Shown one piece after another: positions 25,914 to 33,764 of a DNA stretch of 64,000 nt (positions within the stretch are counted from its first letter, which is position 1; every line of letters begins with the position of its first letter). The position numbers were made by a program, and so were the translations under genes. The notes under the pieces were generated by a model, which made no database searches, was not told the origin of the DNA, and worked only from the letters and a program-made list of their open reading frames with translations. Source of the DNA: a bacterium OL-1 (GTDB lineage: Bacteria; Actinomycetota; Coriobacteriia; Coriobacteriales; Atopobiaceae). The stretch spans positions 430,429 to 494,428 of the forward strand of contig LM994627.1 in the NCBI GenBank assembly GCA_000752675.2. Direction: 5' to 3'.

Positions 25914-27002
25914 CTAGGCCTTCTTGTGGGAGCGCTCGAAGCCATCCATGAAGTTCACGAGCGCCTCGACGCCCGCCTTGGGCATGGCGTTGTAGATGGA
26001 AGCGCGCATGCCACCAACGGTGCGGTGGCCCTTGAGGTTCACGAGACCGGCCTCTGCCGCCTGGGCGACAAACTCGGCGTCGAGGTCCTTGTCGCCCGTG
26101 ACGAAGGGCACGTTCATAAGAGAGCGGCTCTCCGCATCGGTCACCGTGGGGTGGAAGAGCTCAGAAGCGTCAAGGTAGTCGTAGAGGATCTTGGCCTTCT
26201 CGGCGTTCTTCTCGTGCATGGCCGCAAGGCCACCGTTCTCGAGCAGCCACTGGAACACCAGGCCGCACATGTAGATGCCCCAGCAGTTGGGAGTGTTATA
26301 GAGCGAGCCCTTGTCGGCCTGCGTCTTGAAGCGCAGCATTGTGGGAACGCCGGGCAGGTCATCGGGGATGAGGTCCTCGCGCACAATCACAATCTGCACG
26401 CCGGCGGGACCAACGTTCTTCTGGACACCCGCGTGGATGCACCCAAACTTGGTCACGTCAACATGCTCGGAGAGGAACATCGAGCTCTGGTCGGCAACAA
26501 GCGTGTGGCCCTTCGTGTTGGGCAGGGTGTGGTATTGCGTGCCGTAGATGGTGTTGTTCTGACAGATATAGAGGTAGTCGGTGTCCTCGCGGATGGGAAG
26601 GTCCGAGCAGTCGGGAATGTAGGTGAAGCTCTTGTCTGCCGAGCTTGCAACCACATTGGGGTCACCTAGGATCTGGGCCTCCTGATAGGCCTTCTTTGCC
26701 CAGTTGCCCGTGATCACGAAGTCTGCCTTGCGGTGCGGTGCCAGGTTGATGAAAGTGGTCGCAAAGAGCAGTGAATCACCACCCTGCAGGAAGAGGACCT
26801 TGTAGTTCTCAGGAATACCCATAAGGGTGCGGATGTCGGCCTCGGCCTTGTCGATGATGCCCTGGAAGACCTTGGACCTGTGGCTCATCTCCATGACGGA
26901 CATGCCGGAACCCTGGTAGTCGAGGATCTCAGAACCCGCGCGAGAGAGCACCTCCTCCGGAAGTACGGCGGGGCCGGCGGAGAAGTTGTACACGCGTGCC
27001 AT
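25914..27002 (-). CDS. serC: Phosphoserine aminotransferase
   Basis: A 362-residue PLP enzyme for the second step of serine synthesis. The N-terminal YNFSAGPAVLPEEVL is diagnostic, and the PLP lysine is K195 in HAGVQKNVGPAG. The frame is open far upstream, but the ATG at 27002 has GGAGT and gives the family N-terminus. It is followed after 54 bases by serA. The third enzyme, SerB, is not evident; the divergent HAD gene at 27247 is a different HAD type. The 244 bases before the start hold divergent promoters but no recognised riboswitch. Confidence 0.96.
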   Translation of the reverse strand: MARVYNFSAGPAVLPEEVLSRAGSEILDYQGSGMSVMEMSHRSKVFQGIIDKAEADIRTLMGIPENYKVLFLQGGDSLLFATTFINLAPHRKADFVITGNWAKKAYQEAQILGDPNVVASSADKSFTYIPDCSDLPIREDTDYLYICQNNTIYGTQYHTLPNTKGHTLVADQSSMFLSEHVDVTKFGCIHAGVQKNVGPAGVQIVIVREDLIPDDLPGVPTMLRFKTQADKGSLYNTPNCWGIYMCGLVFQWLLENGGLAAMHEKNAEKAKILYDYLDASELFHPTVTDAESRSLMNVPFVTGDKDLDAEFVAQAAEAGLVNLKGHRTVGGMRASIYNAMPKAGVEALVNFMDGFERSHKKA

Positions 27003-27246
27003 GTAGATCACTCCAAATTCTGGTGCATCGCGGTTTCCCGGCTGCAGCCGCGCAGGCGCTCGGCTCGTAGTCGGCTCGTGTTTCAACATGATAGCCGGCG
27101 AATGACGAGAGTTTTCATCCGTTACGCTTTGATAACCTAGGCGCCCGGTGGGAATTTGTGCGGGGGTGTTGCCTCGCAACCATCGAACGCTGCCCCTGCA
27201 CCAGCTGCTAGACTTGGACCAACGGCTTCGAGCAAGGAGGCGTTCC

Positions 27247-28026
27247 ATGGGACAGGCGGCAGGAAGCGGCGAGCCTGATGCTCGCCCGGGCGTAGACGTG
27301 GTCTTCTTTGACATCGACGATACCCTGTACGACCAGGCAAAGCCCTTTGCCTATGCGGTGAGGCGCGTCTGCGGTGACCTTCCCGGCGCAACTGACGCAG
27401 CCCTCTACGATGCGAGCCGCAGGCACAGCGGCCCCATCTTTGCTGCCTTCTCGGCGCGGCACGCCCCTACTACGGAGGAGTATGCCCTGCGTATGCAGCA
27501 GACCCTTGCCGACTTTGGCGTTTCCATCGACCACAAGACCGCTGTGGAGGCGCAGCGCGTCTACGCTGACGAGTCGGGCGTGGCCATGTCGCTCTCCCCT
27601 GCCATGGCATCCTGCCTGGATGCGTGCCGCTCGCGAGCCCGTCTGGGCGTGGGCGTGATCTCCAATGGCCGCAAGGAGCTCCAGGCTGAGAAGCTCGGCA
27701 TTCTCGGCATAGCACGGTGGGTCTCTCCCGGGGCCGTCTTTGTCTCACAGGCCGTGGGCTTGGCAAAGCCCGACCCGGCGCTCTTTGACTACGCATGCGA
27801 CCACCTTGGCACAACGCCCGGTCGCTGCATCTATGTTGGTGATGCCTGGGACACGGACGTCGTGGGTGCATGTGCGGCGGGGATGCCGTGCGTATGGCTC
27901 AACCGTCGTGGGCGCATGCGGCCGCAGGACGCAAGGGGGGTCTCCCCAACTTGGGAGGTTGGGAGCGAGGAGGAGCTCCGTGCGCTAATCGGCAGCGAGT
28001 CCTTTTGGCGGTTCTCGCACACATAA
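27247..28026 (+). CDS. HAD-family hydrolase (YjjG/pyrimidine nucleotidase-like)
   Basis: A 259-residue HAD subfamily IA phosphatase. Motif I is FFDIDDTLYDQ (nucleophile Asp near residue 21), motif II VGVISNGRKE, motif III lysine in GLAKPDPALF, and motif IV GDAWDTDVVGA. An alpha-helical cap sits between motifs I and II. FDIDDTLYD is typical of YjjG-type nucleotide phosphatases. The ATG at 27247 follows AAGGAGG. It is divergent from serC, so a phosphoserine phosphatase role is conceivable, but the sequence does not look like SerB. Confidence 0.82.
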   Translation: MGQAAGSGEPDARPGVDVVFFDIDDTLYDQAKPFAYAVRRVCGDLPGATDAALYDASRRHSGPIFAAFSARHAPTTEEYALRMQQTLADFGVSIDHKTAVEAQRVYADESGVAMSLSPAMASCLDACRSRARLGVGVISNGRKELQAEKLGILGIARWVSPGAVFVSQAVGLAKPDPALFDYACDHLGTTPGRCIYVGDAWDTDVVGACAAGMPCVWLNRRGRMRPQDARGVSPTWEVGSEEELRALIGSESFWRFSHT

Positions 28027-28067
28027 GGCGCACTATGATGGGCACACGCTAAGAGAGAGGGCAGGAA

Positions 28068-30122
28068 ATGGATTCAAGGCTTGAACCACTGTTCACTCCG
28101 TGGAGCATCGGCGGCTGCGAGATCAAGAACCGCATCGTCATGACGTCCATGGGCGGTACCAACATCTTTGGGTGGATGGAGAGAAACCACTTCGACCGGG
28201 ACGGTGCCCGCTTCCTCCTGGAGCGCGCGCAGAACAACGTGGGGCTACTGCTTCCCGGCTGCCAGCCCGTCTACAACCCCATCGGCGGCCAGTGGCTAGA
28301 TCAGAACCTCACCATGTACGAGGAGCTCAAGCCCTTCATGGAGGAGCTGCACGCCACGGGAGCCAAGATGTTCGTGCAGCTCACGGCTGGCTTTGGGCGA
28401 AGCTTCACGGTGTCTGACTCCATGGAGGAGCTCTACACCAACCCGCTGCTGCGCGCGCTGTCAAAGCCCTTCCTGGACCTGGACAAGATCTGCGCCACAG
28501 CGTCCCCCTCGCCCAACCGTTGGTCGGACAAGGTCCCCTCACGCGAGATGACCATCGGTGAGATCGACCGGCTTGTGGAGGCGTTTGCCACCTGTGCAAA
28601 GATGCTGCGTGACGCCGGCGTGGACGGCGTGGAGGTGCACGCCGTCCACGAGGGCTACCTTCTCGACCAGTTCACCCTCCCCTACGTGAACCACCGCAAC
28701 GACATCTACGGCGGCTCGCGCGAGAACCGCTACCGCTTCCCGGTGCGCATTGTCCACGCAATCCACGACGCAGCAGGCGAGGACTTCCCTGTGTCGCTTC
28801 GCTACTCGGTGGTGAGCCGCACCAAGGGCTTCCGCGAGGGGGCGCTCCCCGGCGAGGACTACGTCGAGGTGGGGCGCACCATGGAAGAGTCCGAGTGGGC
28901 CGCACGCTACCTCACCGACGAGGGCTACGCAATGCTCAACTGCGACAACGGCACCTACGACGCCTGGTACTGGGCTCACCCGCCCATCTACATGCCCGAG
29001 AACTGCAACCTTTCAGACGTCGAGCACATCAAGGGATACGTGGACGTGCCGGTTGTCTGTGCCGGCCGCATGGACCCCTATGTGGGCGCACAGGCCGTGG
29101 CCGAGGGCAAGCTTGACGCCGTGGGCTTTGCTCGCCAGTTCCTGGCCGACGGCGAGTGGGTCACCAAGCTCGTCGAGGGGCGCGAGAAGGACATTCGCCC
29201 CTGCATCTGCTGCCATAACGGCTGCTTCAACATGTGCCACTACAAGGGGCACGCAAACACGCAGACTCTCGAGGACTCGCTGCATCTCTCGCGTTGCGCG
29301 GTGAACCCCGAGACCATGCAGTACGAGAAGCACCACATCCGCCCCACCACCACGCCCCGGCGCGTCGCCGTGGTTGGTGGCGGCATTGGTGGCATGGAGA
29401 CCGCGCGCGTGCTTGCGCTTCGCGGCCACTGGCCCGTCATCTACGAGCAGTCAGACCATCTGGGCGGCGTCTTCCGCGAGGCCGCATCCGCGAGCTTCAA
29501 GGGCAAGCTCCGCGACCTTCTCGCCTGGTATGAGCGGCAGATGAAGGAGCTTGGCGTCGAGATCCACTACAACCGCGAGGTCATCGACGTGCAGGAGCTT
29601 GACGAGGACTACGCGATCGTGGCAACCGGCGCAACGCCCAAGCGCCTGCCCGTCCAGGGCTTCGAGCGTGCGATGGATGCCTTGGACTACCTCGATGGGG
29701 CTAAGGTTGGCCAGCGCGTGGTGGTCATTGGCGGCGGCCTCACCGGCTGCGAGGTGGCGCTCGAGCTCTACCTCTCCGGCAAGGAGCCCGTCATCGTTGA
29801 GATGAAGGATGACCTGGTGGCGCAGGACGGCGTTTGCCTTGCCAACTCGAGCTACCTGCGTGAGTTCTTCGCCTGGAAGAAGGTTCCCGTCTACCTGGAG
29901 TCCACGGTGCGCGCCATTGGCGAGGGCTGGGTGCAAATCTCGCACAAGGACGGCACGCTCGAGCGAATAGCGTGCGACTCGGTAGTAAGCGCTGTTGGCT
30001 ACGCGCCCGATCCCATTTCGCAGCCAGACGGCCGCCATGTGCAGCTTGTTGGCGACTGCGCCGGCGTAGGCAACCTGCGCTCGGTCATCTGGCGCGCCTA
30101 CGAGGCCGCCTCGCGCGTTTAG
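28068..30122 (+). CDS. NADH:flavin oxidoreductase of the Fe-S old yellow enzyme family (FadH/BaiCD-like)
   Basis: A 684-residue flavoenzyme with an N-terminal FMN TIM barrel (1 to about 370; VHEGYLLDQFTLPYVNHRND and YGGSRENRYRFPV), a 4Fe-4S site, and a C-terminal FAD/NAD reductase part with Rossmann motifs VAVVGGGIGGMETARV (near 434) and VVVIGGGLTGCEVAL. Cluster ligands are C379, C382, C386 and C410. The gap before the last Cys (23 residues) is about twice the usual, with an extra C390 and H391 inside. Relatives reduce enoyl-CoAs, enones or bile acids. It lies 35 bases ahead of aconitase X genes, suggesting one pathway; the substrate is unknown. Confidence 0.88.
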   Translation: MDSRLEPLFTPWSIGGCEIKNRIVMTSMGGTNIFGWMERNHFDRDGARFLLERAQNNVGLLLPGCQPVYNPIGGQWLDQNLTMYEELKPFMEELHATGAKMFVQLTAGFGRSFTVSDSMEELYTNPLLRALSKPFLDLDKICATASPSPNRWSDKVPSREMTIGEIDRLVEAFATCAKMLRDAGVDGVEVHAVHEGYLLDQFTLPYVNHRNDIYGGSRENRYRFPVRIVHAIHDAAGEDFPVSLRYSVVSRTKGFREGALPGEDYVEVGRTMEESEWAARYLTDEGYAMLNCDNGTYDAWYWAHPPIYMPENCNLSDVEHIKGYVDVPVVCAGRMDPYVGAQAVAEGKLDAVGFARQFLADGEWVTKLVEGREKDIRPCICCHNGCFNMCHYKGHANTQTLEDSLHLSRCAVNPETMQYEKHHIRPTTTPRRVAVVGGGIGGMETARVLALRGHWPVIYEQSDHLGGVFREAASASFKGKLRDLLAWYERQMKELGVEIHYNREVIDVQELDEDYAIVATGATPKRLPVQGFERAMDALDYLDGAKVGQRVVVIGGGLTGCEVALELYLSGKEPVIVEMKDDLVAQDGVCLANSSYLREFFAWKKVPVYLESTVRAIGEGWVQISHKDGTLERIACDSVVSAVGYAPDPISQPDGRHVQLVGDCAGVGNLRSVIWRAYEAASRV

Positions 30123-30157
30123 TTGGGGGAATCACGAGAAGGAAGGGAGGCCAGCCC

Positions 30158-31429
30158 ATGGAGCTGACCCAGGAGGAGCGTGACATCCTCGACGGCAAGC
30201 AAGGAGAGACGCTTGCCAAGGTGATGAGAACGCTCGTTGAGTACGGAGAGGCGTTTGGTGCTTCGCGCATGGTCAAGGTGACGGCGCCTGGTCACCTGGT
30301 GACCAGCTTTGGCATTTCGATCCTCGAGGCGAACTTCCGCCTCATGGACGAGCTCATCAAGGCAGGGCTTAAGGCCAAGGAGCCCTTCACCGTTGACCCG
30401 CGCCCCATCGACAACGCAGACGTTCCCGCAAGCGTGGTCCAGAAGGTCGTGGGCGCGGTCACCTACAGCAAGCAGGACGCCTACGAGCGCCAGCTGCGTG
30501 CCGTTGGTCTCAAGGACGAGAACGCCTTCACCTGCGCCTGCTACCTGCCCGAGGTTGGCAACGCCCCAAAGCGCGGCGACGTGCTGAGCTGGGCAGAGTC
30601 CTCTGCCGTGGTTTATGCCAACTCTGTCCTTGGCGCGCGCTGCAACCGGAATAGCGGATTCATCGACCTCTTTGGCAACATTGTGGGCGAAGTCCCGGAG
30701 TTTGGCCTTCTCACCGATGAGGGACGCAAGGCCACATGGGTCGTGGACGTGGAGTGCACCAAGAAGCCCCAGGCGCAGGTGCTGGGCTCTGCCATTGGCA
30801 TGAAGGTGATGGATGAGGTTCCCTACATCCGTGGGCTTGACCAGTGGCTGGGCTGCACGCTTGACGATGCGGCGAAGGGCTATCTCAAGGACATGGGGGC
30901 GGCCACAGCATCAAATGGCGCCGTGGGCCTCTACCACGTGGCAGGCATCACGCCCGAGGCGGCGGACCTGGGCGAGTCCCTCATCGCTGAGGGCGCGAAG
31001 CACTATGTGATCGACGACGCGGAACTTGAGCGAGTGAAGGCGAGCTACCCCAACATCTGGAAGAAGCCCAACGCTCGCTCACGCCTGGCCTTCATCGGCT
31101 GCCCGCACTGCTCGCTTGATCAGCTCAAGGACTGGGCGCATCGCATTCCCGAGGCCCTCGCCCGCGAGGGACGCACGCGTGTTGCGGTGCCCACGGTTGT
31201 CTCGAGCGCACCCGATGTCCTTGCAGCCTTCGACGGGACTCCCGAGAAGCGCAAGCTCCTGGCCACAGGCGCCAAGCTCACCTACATCTGCCCGCTCATG
31301 TATATGGACAATCCCGCCACGGACTTGCCGGTAGTGACGTGCTCCAACAAGCTGCGCACGTATACGAGCGCGCGCTACTTTGACGAGGACGACCTGCTCC
31401 GCATTATCGCGAGGGGAAGGATTGACTAA
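30158..31429 (+). CDS. Aconitase X catalytic (large) subunit, DUF521
   Basis: A 423-residue subunit of aconitase X, a hydro-lyase family that includes cis-3-hydroxy-L-proline dehydratase and archaeal mevalonate-5-phosphate dehydratase. Typical motifs are LTQEERDILDGKQGE at the start, GASRMVKVTAPGHLVTSFG, FTCACYLPEVGN, ESSAVVYANSVLGARCNRNSG and FIGCPHCSLDQL, with cysteines for a cluster or metal site. The ATG follows GGGAGG. It overlaps the small subunit by one base, so this is the two-subunit bacterial form. The substrate is unknown; no proline racemase or hydroxyproline gene is nearby. Confidence 0.9.
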   Translation: MELTQEERDILDGKQGETLAKVMRTLVEYGEAFGASRMVKVTAPGHLVTSFGISILEANFRLMDELIKAGLKAKEPFTVDPRPIDNADVPASVVQKVVGAVTYSKQDAYERQLRAVGLKDENAFTCACYLPEVGNAPKRGDVLSWAESSAVVYANSVLGARCNRNSGFIDLFGNIVGEVPEFGLLTDEGRKATWVVDVECTKKPQAQVLGSAIGMKVMDEVPYIRGLDQWLGCTLDDAAKGYLKDMGAATASNGAVGLYHVAGITPEAADLGESLIAEGAKHYVIDDAELERVKASYPNIWKKPNARSRLAFIGCPHCSLDQLKDWAHRIPEALAREGRTRVAVPTVVSSAPDVLAAFDGTPEKRKLLATGAKLTYICPLMYMDNPATDLPVVTCSNKLRTYTSARYFDEDDLLRIIARGRID

Positions 31430-31878
31430 TGGCTGAGAAGACCTTCAGGGGGCGTGTTGTTGTCGGCGGAGCTGTGAGCGCAAAGGCGCTGGTAAGCCAT
31501 GGCGGCTTCAACACGCTGGCAAGCTACCAGCAGCCGCTCATCCTAAAGAACGTGAAGGCACCCTGCTCTGATCAGAACAACCCCGACCTCTACAAGAAGC
31601 CGCTCCAGGGAGCGGCCATCTGCCTGCCGCAGACCATCGGCTCTACCACGGGTGGCATGGTCCTCATGTGCGCGTGCGATATGGGCGCAGGTCCGGCCTG
31701 TATGCTCTTCTCTAAGCCCATTGACCCCCTTGCCGCAGCGGGAGCCATTCTCGCCAAGAACTGGACGGAGCACCCGTTTGTCGTGGTTGACCAGTTGGGC
31801 GACGAGTTTCTCGACTACATGCATGACGGCATGGACGTGAGCGTTGCCGAGGACGGTACCGTCACCGTTGCTGGGTGA
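31429..31878 (+). CDS. Aconitase X swivel (small) subunit, DUF126
   Basis: A 149-residue partner of the preceding gene. It contains the DUF126 swivel domain, with GGFNTLASYQQPLILKNVKAPCSDQNNPDLY and the loop LPQTIGSTTGGMVLM that closes over the substrate. Its ATG shares one base with the large-subunit stop (TAATG), giving strict co-translation. In other lineages the two domains are fused. It ends the operon ahead of the tandem stem-loop repeats. Confidence 0.9.
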   Translation: MAEKTFRGRVVVGGAVSAKALVSHGGFNTLASYQQPLILKNVKAPCSDQNNPDLYKKPLQGAAICLPQTIGSTTGGMVLMCACDMGAGPACMLFSKPIDPLAAAGAILAKNWTEHPFVVVDQLGDEFLDYMHDGMDVSVAEDGTVTVAG

Positions 31879-31904
31879 CGCTGTCGCTCCTGCGAAAATG
31901 CGCC

Positions 31905-32051
31905 TTCGGGCGAGAATTTGGCGCCTGAGCAGCAGTTTTAGCAGTAATCGTGTGTGAAGAGGTCCCTCGGGCGTCATTTTGGCGCCCGAGGGCTTGTCTC
32001 GTAGGGAATCCCGTCGGGAGCCCACATTTAGACGTCATGTTGGCGCCTAAA
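31905..32051. repeat. Three tandem covarying stem-loops with 61-nt period
   Basis: Each unit is 25 nt: an 8-base arm, a 9-base loop ending TTGG, and an 8-base arm beginning CGCC. Units lie at 31905-31929, 31966-31990 and 32027-32051, separated by two unrelated 36-base linkers, so the period is exactly 61. The middle unit extends to 10 bp (31964-31992). Between units 2 and 3, pairs 1:25, 3:23 and 4:22 change on both sides and keep pairing. The region lies between convergent acnX and recQ genes. No unit has a U-run, so they are not standard terminators. Confidence 0.75.
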
Positions 32052-32064
32052 CGCGCATTTCGTC

Positions 32065-33684
32065 CTACCGATTGACCTCCTCGAGAAAGGCGTCACCGTA
32101 GCGTTGGAGCTTGGCACGCCCCACGCCGGGGACCTCGAGCAGCTCCTCAACGTTTGCGGGACGGCGCCGCACCATGGCCCGCAGCGTTGCGTCCGAGAAG
32201 ATCATGTAGGGCAAAACATGGTACTCGTCCGCAAGCTGCTTGCGCAGCGCGCGCAGGCGCTGGAAGAGTCGCTCGTCCTCGTCGGTGACTTCGGTCTCGC
32301 TGGGCAGCTCGCGAGTACGGTAGCTGCCTTTGGCGCCCAAGGCGCCAAAGGCCCTGCGAGGACGTGTGGCCCGCAGATACTCGTCGGCGGAGGTGCCAAG
32401 GCACACGGAGCAGCCACCGCACCCGGAAGAGCCATCGCCTTCCCCTAGCGACGAGGCATCCTGGCCAAAGTAGCGAAGCACCCGTGCTCGAAGGCACGAT
32501 TCACCCATCGCATAGCCAATCATTGCCGAGAGGAGCCGCTCCCTGTTGCGCAGCAGCATCTTCCTCTCGGCCTGCGGGGTCTCTGGCGGGAACTCGGTGT
32601 TGTCAATGAAGAAGTGGCACGTGCGTATGTCACCGCGGCTCCACAGGAGGTAGCACTCGGCAGGCTCGCCGTCACGACCGGCACGTCCCGCCTCCTGGTA
32701 GTATTCCTCAAGCGAGAGGGGCAGCCCGCAGTTCACGACAAAGCGCACGTCTGACTTGTCGATGCCCATACCAAACGCGTTGGTGGCTACCATGACGCGT
32801 GCTTCGTCGCGCACAAAGGCTTCTTGTGAGGCGCCGCGCTCAGCGTTCTCCATACCAGCGTGGTAGCTCACCGCGGTGATTCCCCCGGCACGCAGAGCTT
32901 CCGCAAGCTCGTCCACCTTCTTGCGCGTGGTCGCATAGACAATGCCGGACCACGTGGGATGTGCCGCAAGGTAGCCCAGCAGCCAGCGCGTGCGGTCCTT
33001 GGGCGTAAGCTCAAAGGACGAGAGGCGCAGGTTGGGTCGGTCGAAGCCGTTTACCTGGATGGCTGGGTGGCGCAAGTCGAGCAGGCGCGAGACGTCCTGG
33101 CGCACCCGTGCCGTTGCGGTTGCCGTGAGCGCGCAGACAACGGGCCTCCATGGGAGCTGGTTGACAAAGGCGGGAATGCCGCGATAGGCCGGGCGAAAGT
33201 CCTGTCCCCACTGGCTTACGCAGTGCGCCTCGTCAACGGCTACAAGTGGCACGCGCACCTGTTGAGCAAAGGCAATGAAGCGCTGGTCAGAAAGGCGTTC
33301 CGGTGCAACGTACATGATGTCATACCATCCGGCCATGGCCCGCGCCATCACAACCTCCTGCTGACGTGGCGTGAGCGTGGAGTTGAGGTAGGAACCCCGG
33401 ATGCCCGCCTCCTTGAGCGAGCGCACCTGGTCGCCCATGAGTGAGATGAGCGGCGATACCACAAGCGTAAGCCCGCCGAGAAGTACCGCCGGAATCTGGT
33501 AGCAGATGGACTTGCCGGCTCCCGTAGGCATGACGGCAAGCACGTCGCGACCAGAGAGGATCGACGAGATGACCTCCTCCTGGCCGGGCCGGAAGGAGTC
33601 ATAGCCAAAATAGGTGCGCAGGGCTTCTCGGGCGCGAGCCATTGCCTCTCCTTGCCTGTCTGTGTCGTCGTCGCCCGCCACCAT
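32065..33684 (-). CDS. recQ: ATP-dependent DNA helicase RecQ
   Basis: A 539-residue RecQ-family 3'-5' helicase. Motif 0 is FGYDSFRPGQEEVI, the Walker A is MPTGAGKSICYQ, the Walker B is VDEAHC, and motif VI is QEAGRAGRDG. The RecQ zinc site uses the cysteines in SCLRARVLRYFG and CGGCSVC. A C-terminal HRDC domain ends with LLEVPGVGRAKLQRYGDAF. Two starts are plausible: ATG 33684 with GGAGG four bases before, and ATG 33642 with AGGAG. It is divergent from the MATE gene. Confidence 0.93.
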   Translation of the reverse strand: MVAGDDDTDRQGEAMARAREALRTYFGYDSFRPGQEEVISSILSGRDVLAVMPTGAGKSICYQIPAVLLGGLTLVVSPLISLMGDQVRSLKEAGIRGSYLNSTLTPRQQEVVMARAMAGWYDIMYVAPERLSDQRFIAFAQQVRVPLVAVDEAHCVSQWGQDFRPAYRGIPAFVNQLPWRPVVCALTATATARVRQDVSRLLDLRHPAIQVNGFDRPNLRLSSFELTPKDRTRWLLGYLAAHPTWSGIVYATTRKKVDELAEALRAGGITAVSYHAGMENAERGASQEAFVRDEARVMVATNAFGMGIDKSDVRFVVNCGLPLSLEEYYQEAGRAGRDGEPAECYLLWSRGDIRTCHFFIDNTEFPPETPQAERKMLLRNRERLLSAMIGYAMGESCLRARVLRYFGQDASSLGEGDGSSGCGGCSVCLGTSADEYLRATRPRRAFGALGAKGSYRTRELPSETEVTDEDERLFQRLRALRKQLADEYHVLPYMIFSDATLRAMVRRRPANVEELLEVPGVGRAKLQRYGDAFLEEVNR

Positions 33685-33764
33685 TAATCCTCCCGTATGT
33701 CTACTTAAAGATAATGCCGCTCACCGATTGGTCGGCGCCGCCCACAGGTACTACCATACAACCC

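Noticed and set aside
24378-26669. Long open frame across serA and serC on the plus strand
   Set aside because: It has low-complexity Val/Gly/His-rich composition typical of antisense frames in high-GC DNA; serA and serC on the other strand are certain.
27247-28026. HAD gene next to serC as the missing phosphoserine phosphatase SerB
   Set aside because: The motif I FDIDDTLYD and cap type fit YjjG-like nucleotidases, not SerB; the divergent position alone is weak evidence.
31905-32051. CRISPR-like geometry (25-nt repeats, 36-nt spacers)
   Set aside because: The repeats differ from each other at 5-8 of 25 positions with compensating stem changes, only three units exist, and no cas genes are in the window. 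CRISPR repeats are normally near identical.
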